6,707 nt of DNA from Pseudomonadota bacterium (GTDB taxonomy: Bacteria > Pseudomonadota > Gammaproteobacteria > Burkholderiales > Burkholderiaceae), in contig JAEZQX010000069.1 in NCBI GenBank assembly GCA_023441105.1, positions 1-6,707 of the forward strand, written 5' to 3'. The notes beneath the pieces were generated by a model. The model made no database searches and was not told the origin of the DNA. It worked only from the letters and a program-made list of their open reading frames with translations. Both the position numbers and the translations under genes were made by a program. Positions 1-6,238 of the stretch are shown here, piece after piece (the first letter of the stretch is position 1; each line of letters opens with the position of its first letter).

Positions 1-439
1 CGGCGAATTGCGCGATCTCGAGACGAGCCGGCTCGCGCTGACGGCCGCCGAGACCGGCCACCTGGTCTTCGGCACGCTGCATACCTCGTCGGCAGCCAAG
101 ACGATCGACCGGGTCATCGACGTGTTCCCGGCGGCCGAGAAGGACATGGTGCGCGCGATGCTTTCCGAGTCGCTGCGTGCGGTGATTTCGCAGACGCTGC
201 TGAAGACCAAGGACGGCAACGGCCGCGTTGCGGCGCACGAGATCATGATCGGCACCCCGGCCATCCGCAACCTGATCCGCGAGGCCAAGGTCGCGCAGAT
301 GAACTCGGCGATCCAGACCGGCGGCGCACTCGGCATGCAGACGCTCGACCAGTGCCTGACCGACCTCGTGCGCAAGAACCGGATATCGATGATCGAAGCG
401 CGGGCCGTCGCGACGGTCAAGGAAAACTTCCCCGGCTGA
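1..439 (+). CDS. pilT: Type IV pilus retraction ATPase PilT, C-terminal part (5' end outside window)
   Basis: PilT is the cytoplasmic hexameric ATPase that depolymerises type IV pili and drives twitching motility. The reading frame is open from the first base (first full codon at 2) and gives 145 residues, so about 200 N-terminal residues, including the Walker A loop, lie upstream; PilT is usually about 345 residues. The fragment opens inside the Walker B region (GELRDLET, with the conserved Glu). The His box follows (TGHLVFGTLHTSSA, fragment residues about 17-30). The PilT-specific retraction motif AIRNLIRE is intact at positions 260-283, followed by the family ending LGMQTLDQCLTDLV. That motif separates PilT from PilB and PilU. 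The frame ends in TGA, 40 bases before pilU in the same direction, so the two are probably co-transcribed. An internal TTG at 8 is not a real start, because the family sequence continues upstream of it. The family assignment is very secure. Confidence 0.96.
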   Translation, partial: GELRDLETSRLALTAAETGHLVFGTLHTSSAAKTIDRVIDVFPAAEKDMVRAMLSESLRAVISQTLLKTKDGNGRVAAHEIMIGTPAIRNLIREAKVAQMNSAIQTGGALGMQTLDQCLTDLVRKNRISMIEARAVATVKENFPG

Positions 440-470
440 TCGTCTTCCGAGCCCGCACCACCCCTGAACT

Positions 471-474
471 GGAG
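471..474 (+). promoter_or_regulatory. Ribosome binding site of pilU
   Basis: GGAG lies five bases before the ATG at 480, in the 40-base gap after the pilT stop. Its spacing supports that ATG as the pilU start. Confidence 0.7.
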
Positions 475-479
475 CCTGG

Positions 480-1613
480 ATGGAACGCGAACAAGCCTCG
501 AAATTCCTGCAGGACCTGCTGCGCCTGATGATGAGCAAGGGCGGCTCGGACCTGTTCCTGACCGCCGAGTTCCCGCCGGCCTTCAAGATCGACGGCCGGC
601 TGCAGGCGATCTCGAGCGTGCCGCTGACTGCGCAGCACACGATCGAGCTCGCGCGCGCGGTGATGAACGACAAGCAGGCGGCCGAGTTCGAGGCGCACAA
701 GGAGGTCAACTTCGCGATCAGCCCGTCGGGAATCGGGCGCTTTCGCGTCAACGCGTTTATGCAGCTCGGCCGGGTCGGCATCGTGCTGCGCACGATCAAT
801 ACCGAGATCCCGGACTTCGAGCAGCTCCAGCTGCCGTCGGTGCTGAGCGAGCTGGCGCTGACCAAGCGCGGGCTGATGATCGTCGTGGGCGCCACCGGCT
901 CGGGCAAGTCGAACACGCTGGCCGCGATCATCGGCTACCGCAACGAGCATACGCAGGGGCACATCGTCACGATCGAGGACCCGGTCGAGTTCGTGCACCC
1001 GCACCGCAACTGCATCGTCACGCACCGCGAGGTCGGCGTCGACACCGAAAGCTGGGAAGTTGCGCTGAAGAACACGCTCCGGCAGGCGCCCGACGTGATC
1101 ATGATCGGCGAGATCCGCGACCGCGAGACGATGGAGCATGCGGTGGCCTTCGCCGAAACCGGCCACCTGTGCCTGGCGACGCTGCATGCCAACAGCTCGA
1201 ACCAGGCGCTCGACCGGATCATCAACTTCTTCCCCGAAGAGCGCCGCCAGCAGCTGCTGATGGATTTGTCGCTCAACCTGAAGGCGCTGATCTCGCAGCG
1301 GCTGGTGCCGCTCGAAGGCCGCAAGGGGCGGGTGGCGGCGGTCGAGGTGCTGATCAACTCGCCGCTGGTCTCGGACCTGATCTTCAAGGGCGAGGTCTCC
1401 GAGATCAAGGAGATCATGAAGAAGTCGCGCGAGCTCGGGATGCAGACCTTCGACCAGCATCTCTTCGACCTCTATGAGGCCGGCGAGATCGGCTACGAGG
1501 ACGCCTTGCGCAATGCCGACTCGGTCAACGACCTGCGGCTGAACATCAAGCTCAACGGCACGCGGATCAAGCGCGACGTCAACTCGGGCATCGGCCACCT
1601 CGACCTGGTGTAG
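480..1613 (+). CDS. pilU: Type IV pilus accessory retraction ATPase PilU
   Basis: PilU is a PilT paralogue that works with PilT in pilus retraction and twitching, as a cytoplasmic ATPase at the pilus base. The 377-residue product has all the expected motifs in order: an N-terminal PAS-like pilus-ATPase domain (about 1-110), Walker A GATGSGKS (137-144), Asp box HIVTIEDPVEF (161-171), Walker B DVIMIGEIRD (205-214) and His box TGHLCLATLHANSS (227-240). The length is close to normal for PilU, about 380. Where PilT carries AIRNLIRE, this protein has LVSDLIFKGEVSEIKEIM (about 296-313), and it has a C-terminal tail beyond the PilT end; both are PilU traits. The ATG at 480 has a GGAG site, and the protein starts at the usual family point. 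It follows pilT by 40 bases and converges on the rlmL-type gene with 19 bases between stop codons. Nothing suggests damage or transfer. Confidence 0.95.
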   Translation: MEREQASKFLQDLLRLMMSKGGSDLFLTAEFPPAFKIDGRLQAISSVPLTAQHTIELARAVMNDKQAAEFEAHKEVNFAISPSGIGRFRVNAFMQLGRVGIVLRTINTEIPDFEQLQLPSVLSELALTKRGLMIVVGATGSGKSNTLAAIIGYRNEHTQGHIVTIEDPVEFVHPHRNCIVTHREVGVDTESWEVALKNTLRQAPDVIMIGEIRDRETMEHAVAFAETGHLCLATLHANSSNQALDRIINFFPEERRQQLLMDLSLNLKALISQRLVPLEGRKGRVAAVEVLINSPLVSDLIFKGEVSEIKEIMKKSRELGMQTFDQHLFDLYEAGEIGYEDALRNADSVNDLRLNIKLNGTRIKRDVNSGIGHLDLV

Positions 1614-1632
1614 GCGGATCGCATCGGCGGCC
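1614..1632. other. Convergent gene junction without a visible terminator
   Basis: Nineteen bases separate the pilU stop (TAG, 1611-1613) from the stop of the minus-strand methyltransferase gene (1633-1635 on the + strand). I see no strong GC stem followed by a T run in either direction here or just inside the two gene ends. Transcripts from both sides therefore probably overlap, or end by a factor-dependent mechanism. Confidence 0.5.
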
Positions 1633-2796
1633 TCACGGCTCGGTCCGTTGCCGCATCTCGAACTCGAACAGGCGACATTCGATCTGGCCGTTGAAGAGCG
1701 GCGTCTTGCGGCGTTCGCGTAGCCCCAGCTGGCCTGGCAGGCGGCGGTCGCTGCTGAGCAGCAGGGTGCGCCAGCCGCCGAAGCGGCCGCGCAGCGTCGC
1801 ACCGAAGGCGCGCCAGGTGGCGGTGTCGATCGGCACCCGCTCGTTGTAGGGCGGGTTGGAGACGATGACGCCAGGCTCGGGCCACGGCGGGCGCGCATCG
1901 ATCGCATCGCAGACCTCGAAGCTCACCGACTCGGGCGGCAGGCCCGCCCGCTGCAGGTTGCCACGCGCCATCGCCACCGCGTTCGGGTCGACGTCGCTGG
2001 CGGCAATGCGGATCGGCCGGGCATCGGCCGTGCGTGCGGCTGCGTCCATGGCCACCTGCGCCTGCTCCTGGACCTGCTGCCATAGCGCCGGCTGGTGCAG
2101 CGACAGCTTCTCGATCCCGAAGCGCCGCTGCAGTCCTGCCGGACGGCCGGACGCGATCTGCGCCGCCTCGATGACGATGGTCCCGGCACCGCAGAAGAGG
2201 TCCAGCAGCGGCAGCGACGGCTGCCACTTCGCCAGCGCCAGCAGGCCCGCCGCCAGGTTCTCCTTGAGCGGCGCCTCGCCCTTGGCCTCGCGATCGGCGC
2301 GCCAGCCGCGCTTGAACAGCGGCTCGCCCGACAGGTCGAGGTAGAGCAGGGCGCTGCCTTCCTGCAGGAAGAGCGAGACCCGGACGTCGGGGCGGGTGGT
2401 GTCGATGGAGGGGCGGTCGCCGGTGCGCTCGCGCAGCCGGTCGACGATCGCGTCCTTGATGCGCAGGGTGGCGAAGTTGAGGCTGGTCAGCGGCGAGCGG
2501 ATTGCGGTGGTGTCGACTCGCAGGGTGCAGCTGTGGTCGAACCAGCTTTCCCACGGCTGCGCCGCGGCCAGGCGATAGAGATCGTTCTCGTGGCGATAGC
2601 TGCCGCGGGCGATGCGCAGCATCACCCGGCTGGCCAATCGCGAGTGCAGGTTGATGCGATAAGCGGTTTCCAGGGATCCGCGGCATTCGACGCCGCCGGC
2701 GACTGCGACCGCAGCGCTGGCACCTGCCGCCTCGAGCTCCGCGACTAGCGCCGGCTCGAGCCCGCGTGGGCAGGGGCAGAAGTAGTCGTGGTTCAA
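1633..2796 (-). CDS. rlmL: THUMP-domain class I SAM-dependent rRNA guanine-N2 methyltransferase, RlmL type
   Basis: The likely role is S-adenosylmethionine-dependent N2-methylation of a guanine in 23S rRNA (G2445 in E. coli, where RlmL is the N-terminal half of a fused RlmKL protein). The 387-residue product resembles that N-terminal half throughout. It has the family opening CPCPRGLEPALVAELEAAG (7-25), a THUMP region (about 45-155, with LRIKDAIVDRLRER at 111-124 and RPDVRVSLFLQ at 135-145) and the linker YLDLSGEPLFKRGWR (152-166). SAM motif I is DLFCGAGT (199-206), acidic motif II is around SDVD (267-270), and the catalytic NPPYNER is at 314-320. No RlmK domain follows. The start is taken as the TTG at 2796, because homology begins there and the TTG overlaps the TGA of the preceding isomerase gene (TTGA). 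The frame stays open upstream to 3036, but those residues are an Arg/Gly/Pro-rich shadow of the isomerase gene. No clear Shine-Dalgarno is seen, so coupled translation is likely. The target base is inferred from the family. Confidence 0.87.
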   Translation of the reverse strand: MNHDYFCPCPRGLEPALVAELEAAGASAAVAVAGGVECRGSLETAYRINLHSRLASRVMLRIARGSYRHENDLYRLAAAQPWESWFDHSCTLRVDTTAIRSPLTSLNFATLRIKDAIVDRLRERTGDRPSIDTTRPDVRVSLFLQEGSALLYLDLSGEPLFKRGWRADREAKGEAPLKENLAAGLLALAKWQPSLPLLDLFCGAGTIVIEAAQIASGRPAGLQRRFGIEKLSLHQPALWQQVQEQAQVAMDAAARTADARPIRIAASDVDPNAVAMARGNLQRAGLPPESVSFEVCDAIDARPPWPEPGVIVSNPPYNERVPIDTATWRAFGATLRGRFGGWRTLLLSSDRRLPGQLGLRERRKTPLFNGQIECRLFEFEMRQRTEP

Positions 2797-3395
2797 GTCG
2801 GCTCGGCCAAAGCCCGGTCGAGGAAATCGAGCCGGTCCTGGCCCCAGAACGGCTCGTCGCGATACCGGTACCACGGCGCGCCGAACACCTCGGCGTCGAT
2901 CGCCCGCCGGGTGTTGGCGGCATAGGTCTCTTCCGCCAGGGCCAGGTCGGCGACCAATTTCTCGCCCGGCAGCCCGCAGCCGTCGGCCAGCCGTGCCAGC
3001 GTCGCCAGGTCGCCGATATCCTGTTCCTGCGCCCACAGGCCGTGCATGACGGCATGGCTCATCCGAAGCGCCGCCTCCTGGCCGTGGCGCTGGCCGGCGA
3101 GGATGATCAGCTTCGCGGCCTCATGGCCGGGCGTGGGAAAGTGCTTCGGCTGCAGGTTGAGGGGAACCTGCAGGAAGGCGGACCAGCGCCGCAATTCGAC
3201 CAGCCGGTAGGCCTGGCGTTGCGGCGCCCGCTTGGCGAGCGGCAGCCCCCCCGAGCCCGGGAAGATGCTGCCGCCGAGGTCCACCGGCAACACCTCGATC
3301 GATGCCTGGTGGCGCGCGGCGATGGCGACCAGCCGCTGGTGGCCGAGGTAGGTCCAGGGCGACGACGGGGAGAGGTAGTACTCGATGTTCTTCAT
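2793..3395 (-). CDS. 2-hydroxychromene-2-carboxylate isomerase family protein (DsbA/GST-kappa fold)
   Basis: This 200-residue cytoplasmic protein has no signal peptide. It matches the glutathione-using isomerases typified by NahD, a thioredoxin-fold group related to DsbA and GST kappa. The N-terminal strand and active loop read LSPSSPWTYLG (8-18), with Ser12-Pro13 aligning to the catalytic Ser-Pro of the family and no CXXC. A helical insert carries RRWSAFLQVPLNLQPKHFP (69-87), typical of the group. The C-terminal hallmark is FGAPWY (171-176, Pro174 as the cis-proline) followed by FWGQDRLDFLDRAL (183-196). The ATG at 3395 has AAAGG seven bases upstream. It follows hemJ by 33 bases, and its stop overlaps the start of the rRNA methyltransferase gene. 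No aromatic-degradation genes are present, so the NahD substrate should not be assumed; the real reaction is unknown. Family assignment is firm, function is not. Confidence 0.88.
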   Translation of the reverse strand: MKNIEYYLSPSSPWTYLGHQRLVAIAARHQASIEVLPVDLGGSIFPGSGGLPLAKRAPQRQAYRLVELRRWSAFLQVPLNLQPKHFPTPGHEAAKLIILAGQRHGQEAALRMSHAVMHGLWAQEQDIGDLATLARLADGCGLPGEKLVADLALAEETYAANTRRAIDAEVFGAPWYRYRDEPFWGQDRLDFLDRALAEPT

Positions 3396-3402
3396 GGCCT
3401 TG

Positions 3403-3407
3403 CCTTT
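3403..3407 (-). promoter_or_regulatory. Ribosome binding site of the isomerase gene
   Basis: On the minus strand AAAGG sits seven bases before the ATG at 3395, within the 33-base gap after hemJ. It supports this start and independent initiation of this gene. Confidence 0.55.
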
Positions 3408-3428
3408 GGGTAGGGTGCCGGACTGTCG

Positions 3429-3863
3429 TCAGAATGGCTTGACCACCACCAGCGCCACGGCTGCGACCAGCAGCAGCACCGGCGCCTCGTTGTAGAAGCG
3501 GTACCAGCGATGGCTGCGGCGGTTGCGGTTGAGCTCGAAGCCGCGCAGCAGCCGGCCGCAGCCATGGTGGTAGCCGACCAGCAGCAGCACCACCAGGAGC
3601 TTGGCATGCAACCAGCCGCTGCCGGGTCCCTTGCCGATGCCGTAGCCGAGCCACAGCCACAGGCCGGTGGCCAGCGCCAGCACCGCCAGCGGCAGCATGA
3701 AGCGATAGAGCTTGCGCGCCATCAGGATCAGGCGCTCCTTCTCCGCCGGGGATTCCGGCGCCACCATCGCCAGGTTGACGAAGATGCGCGGCAGGTAGAA
3801 GAGACCGGCGAACCAGCTGGTGACGAGCACGATATGTGCCGTCTTGACCCAGAGAAAGCCCAT
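3429..3863 (-). CDS. hemJ: Protoporphyrinogen IX oxidase HemJ (UPF0093 inner-membrane protein)
   Basis: HemJ oxidises protoporphyrinogen IX to protoporphyrin IX, the penultimate step of haem synthesis, in the inner membrane. It replaces HemG or HemY in many proteobacteria. The 144-residue product has about four hydrophobic segments (roughly 6-27, 55-76, 84-100, 126-143). The family signatures are WVKTAHIVLVTSWFAGLFYL (5-24, containing the conserved His10), WLHAKLLVVLLL (84-95, containing the conserved Lys88) and RFYNEAPVLLLV ending in VVVKPF (122-144). Length and ending are normal for HemJ. Automatic annotation may call it a CopD-family protein, but the residue pattern is that of UPF0093. The ATG at 3863 shares its A with the TGA of proA (TGATG) and has no visible Shine-Dalgarno, so it is probably translated by coupling to proA. 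An open frame extends far upstream but is only a shadow of proA. Whether another protoporphyrinogen oxidase exists elsewhere cannot be seen. Confidence 0.9.
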   Translation of the reverse strand: MGFLWVKTAHIVLVTSWFAGLFYLPRIFVNLAMVAPESPAEKERLILMARKLYRFMLPLAVLALATGLWLWLGYGIGKGPGSGWLHAKLLVVLLLVGYHHGCGRLLRGFELNRNRRSHRWYRFYNEAPVLLLVAAVALVVVKPF

Positions 3864-5140
3864 CAGGTGCGGATCTGCCCGCTGCCGAAGACCACGAACT
3901 TCTGCGACGTGAGTCCCTCGAGGCCGACCGGTCCGCGCGCGTGCAGCTTGTTGGTGGAGATGCCGATCTCGGCGCCGAGGCCGAACTCGAAGCCGTCGGC
4001 GAAGCGCGTCGACGCGTTGACCATCACCGATGCCGAATCGACCTCGCGCAAGAAGCGCATCGCATGGCCGTGGTCGTTGGTGATGATGGCGTCGGTGTGG
4101 TTGGAGCCGAATTCGTTGATGTGGGCGATGGCCTGGTCGATGCCGTCGACGATCCGGATGGACAGGATCGGCGCCAGGTACTCCGTGCGCCAATCCTCCT
4201 CGGTGGCCGCGGCGCTTTCGATGCCATTGGCCTGCAGCAGGCTGCGGGTGGCCGCATCGCCGCGCAGCTCCACCGATTTCGCCCGGTAGATGCGGCCGAG
4301 CTCCGGCAGCACCCGCGGCGCGACGTCGGCGGCCACCAGCAGCGTCTCCATGGTGTTGCACGGCGAGTAGCGCTGGGTCTTGGCGTTGTCGGCGATCTCC
4401 ACCGCCATCGCCGGATCCGCCGTATGGTCGATGTAGACATGGCAGACGCCGTCGAGATGCTTGATCACCGGCACGGTCGCCTGCTTCGCCACCCGCTCGA
4501 TCAGCGACTTGCCGCCGCGGGGGATGATCACGTCGACCCACTGCGGGCTGGTGATCAGGCTGCCGACCGCGGCGCGGTCGGTGGTGGCGACCAGCTGCAC
4601 CGCGTCCGCCGGCAGTCCTGCCTCCTCCAGCCCTGCCCGCACCAGCTCGGCGAGCGCGCGGTTGCTGTGGATCGCTTCGGAGCCGCCGCGCAGGATGGTG
4701 GCATTGCCGGACTTGATGCACAGGCCGGCGGCGTCGATGGTGACGTTGGGCCGGGACTCGTAGATGATGCCGATGACGCCGAGCGGCACGCGCATCCGGC
4801 CGACCTGGATGCCGCTGGGCCGCGGCCGCAGGTCGGTCAGTTCGCCGATCGGATCCGGCAGCTGCGCGATCTGCTCCAGGCCTTCCGCCATCTGCGCCAC
4901 GGTGGCCGGCTTCACCGCGAGCCGGTCGACGAAGGCCGGATCGTGGCCGGCGCCGCGGGCCGTCTCGAGGTCCAGCCGGTTCGCCTCGACCAGCCGCTCC
5001 GCCTGCTCGCGCAGCCGCCGTGCGATGCCGCGCAACGCCTGGTCCTTGGCAGCCGTGCCGGCGCGGGCGGTATCGCGGCTCGCAGCCCGGGCGCGGACGC
5101 CGAGGTCGGCCATGTAGACGGCCGTGTCGATGGTGTTCAT
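3863..5140 (-). CDS. proA: Gamma-glutamyl phosphate reductase ProA
   Basis: ProA reduces gamma-glutamyl phosphate with NADPH to glutamate 5-semialdehyde, the second step of proline synthesis, in the cytoplasm. The 425-residue product is full length for the family and has the aldehyde-dehydrogenase-like fold. Visible marks are the cofactor-domain segment [17 protein letters not shown] (118-134), [14 protein letters not shown] (143-156), [11 protein letters not shown] (204-214), the catalytic loop with Cys261 in [18 protein letters not shown] (252-269), [20 protein letters not shown] (374-393) and the ProA signature [12 protein letters not shown] (400-411). The two residues before the catalytic Cys are Ser-Pro, where E. 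coli has Ser-Thr; this looks like tolerated variation. The ATG at 5140 has AGGAA just upstream. An alternative ATG at residue 10 lacks that support. It follows holA by 30 bases and overlaps hemJ by one base. The partner kinase gene proB is not next to it. Confidence 0.97.
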   Translation of the reverse strand: MNTIDTAVYMADLGVRARAASRDTARAGTAAKDQALRGIARRLREQAERLVEANRLDLETARGAGHDPAFVDRLAVKPATVAQMAEGLEQIAQLPDPIGELTDLRPRPSGIQVGRMRVPLGVIGIIYESRPNVTIDAAGLCIKSGNATILRGGSEAIHSNRALAELVRAGLEEAGLPADAVQLVATTDRAAVGSLITSPQWVDVIIPRGGKSLIERVAKQATVPVIKHLDGVCHVYIDHTADPAMAVEIADNAKTQRYSPCNTMETLLVAADVAPRVLPELGRIYRAKSVELRGDAATRSLLQANGIESAAATEEDWRTEYLAPILSIRIVDGIDQAIAHINEFGSNHTDAIITNDHGHAMRFLREVDSASVMVNASTRFADGFEFGLGAEIGISTNKLHARGPVGLEGLTSQKFVVFGSGQIRT

Positions 5141-5144
5141 GCTG

Positions 5145-5149
5145 TTCCT
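5145..5149 (-). promoter_or_regulatory. Ribosome binding site of proA
   Basis: On the minus strand AGGAA lies four bases before the ATG at 5140, in the 30-base gap after holA. It selects this ATG over the in-frame ATG nine codons downstream. Confidence 0.7.
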
Positions 5150-5170
5150 GTTGCTGCCGCGGCCCGGCTA

Positions 5171-6238
5171 TTAGGCGGCCAGGCGGGTGGCGCCGGCCAG
5201 TCCGACGACGATGCGCTCGACGGCAGCCCACTGGCTCTCATCGTCGCTGCCGCCCAGCGCCGGCGGGGCACCGGTGCCGGCGAGTCCGCCGACGCCCTTG
5301 GCCATTCTATCCAGATGCGCCGTCTCCCGCAGCAGCCGCTGGGCATCGCCGGCGCCGAGGCGCCGCAGCGCCTGCTTGAACGCCGCCTCCCGCCTGCCGA
5401 AGATGCCGGCGCCGCGCAACGCCGACTGTGCCGGCTGGCCGGCGTCGATCGACTCGCGCACCTTGAGGTAGCGGCGCAGGCAATCGGCCAGCGCCCACAC
5501 CAGCAGCGGCACGGCGGCATCCTCGGCCCGCAATCCCTGCACCATCCGCAGGCTGCGGGCGATGTCGCCGGCCAGGGCGCAATCGACCATGCCGAAGATG
5601 TCGAAGCGCGCCGAGTCCAGCACGATGCCTTCGACCTGGGCCGGATCGAGGTTGCCGGGCGGCAGCAGCAGGGCGAGTCGCTGCAGCTCCTGGTGCGCGG
5701 CCAGCAGGTTGCCTTCGGTGCGATCGGCGAGCAGCGCCAGCACCGGCCGGCTGGCGGGCTGGCCCTGCTGTTCCAGCCGCTCGGCCAGCCAGTCCGCCAG
5801 CCGCTCGCGCTCGACCTTGGCCAGTTCCAGCAGCAGCACCAGCGGCGCGAGCGCGCCGAACCAGGCGGTGTTGACGGTGGCGCGTTCGAGCCGGCCGCTG
5901 GTCACCAGGAAGCGGCAGTCGTCGCCGAGCGCACCGGCGCAGCGCTGCAGCGCCTCGCCGAGATCCTTGGTGGGCTTGCCGGCAAGCCTGACGTCGACCA
6001 GCCGGCGCTCGGCGAAGAGCGATAACGACTGCGCCTGCTCGAGCAGCAGCGAGGTGTCGAAATGGGCGCCGACGTCGACGACGCTGCGCTCGGTGAAGCC
6101 GAGCGCACGGGCGCGGCTGCGCACGGCATCGGCGGCCTCCATTGACAGCAGCGGCTCGTCGCTGCTGATCCAGGTGATGGGCGGCAATGCCTTGCCGAGC
6201 GCCCGCGTCAGCTGGTCGACGGTGGCGATGCGCGTCAT
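5171..6238 (-). CDS. holA: DNA polymerase III subunit delta HolA
   Basis: HolA is the delta subunit of the clamp loader, which opens the beta sliding clamp and loads it on primed DNA. The 355-residue product is slightly longer than the 343 residues of the E. coli protein. It shows the family layout: a degenerate AAA+ domain 1 with no Walker A (about 1-140), domain 2 (about 141-210) and an all-helical C-terminal collar domain (about 211-350). The clamp-contacting element is present as SLSLFAERRLVDVRL (71-85), with Leu74-Phe75 matching the Leu-Phe pair that E. coli delta inserts into the clamp. Further family blocks are LADRTEGNLLAAHQELQRL (170-188) and DIFGMVDCALAGD (213-225). The ATG at 6238 overlaps the lptE stop as ATGA with no clear Shine-Dalgarno, indicating translational coupling. 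holA directly after lptE is a common order in proteobacteria. Nothing unusual is visible in the gene. Confidence 0.96.
   Translation of the reverse strand: MTRIATVDQLTRALGKALPPITWISSDEPLLSMEAADAVRSRARALGFTERSVVDVGAHFDTSLLLEQAQSLSLFAERRLVDVRLAGKPTKDLGEALQRCAGALGDDCRFLVTSGRLERATVNTAWFGALAPLVLLLELAKVERERLADWLAERLEQQGQPASRPVLALLADRTEGNLLAAHQELQRLALLLPPGNLDPAQVEGIVLDSARFDIFGMVDCALAGDIARSLRMVQGLRAEDAAVPLLVWALADCLRRYLKVRESIDAGQPAQSALRGAGIFGRREAAFKQALRRLGAGDAQRLLRETAHLDRMAKGVGGLAGTGAPPALGGSDDESQWAAVERIVVGLAGATRLAA

Noticed and set aside
8..439. A complete small gene starting at the TTG at 8
   Set aside because: The PilT Walker B sequence continues upstream of that codon, so this is the interior of pilT cut by the window edge.
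417..1907. A 496-residue open frame on the minus strand across pilU
   Set aside because: It is the antisense shadow of pilU, low in complexity and rich in Arg, Asp and Leu, with no recognisable motif.
1493..3055. A 520-residue minus-strand frame across rlmL and the isomerase
   Set aside because: It runs out of frame through two real genes on the same strand and only yields Arg/Ala/Pro-rich sequence.
3464..3591. A 17-base direct repeat (cgaccagcagcagcacc) at 3464-3480 and 3575-3591
   Set aside because: Both copies encode Val-Leu-Leu-Leu-Val in membrane segments of HemJ in the same frame. Repeated CTG and GTG codons explain the match.
3429..5231. A possible 600-residue fusion of an upstream region to HemJ
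   Set aside because: Only the last 144 residues resemble a protein family; the preceding part is proA read in the wrong frame. The ATG at 3863 is the real start.
3941..6025. A 694-residue open frame on the + strand, antisense to proA and holA
   Set aside because: Its product is an Arg/Gly/Ala/Gln-rich low-complexity sequence with no domain, and it lies opposite two well-conserved genes. Long antisense frames are expected in GC-rich DNA with G/C-ending codons.
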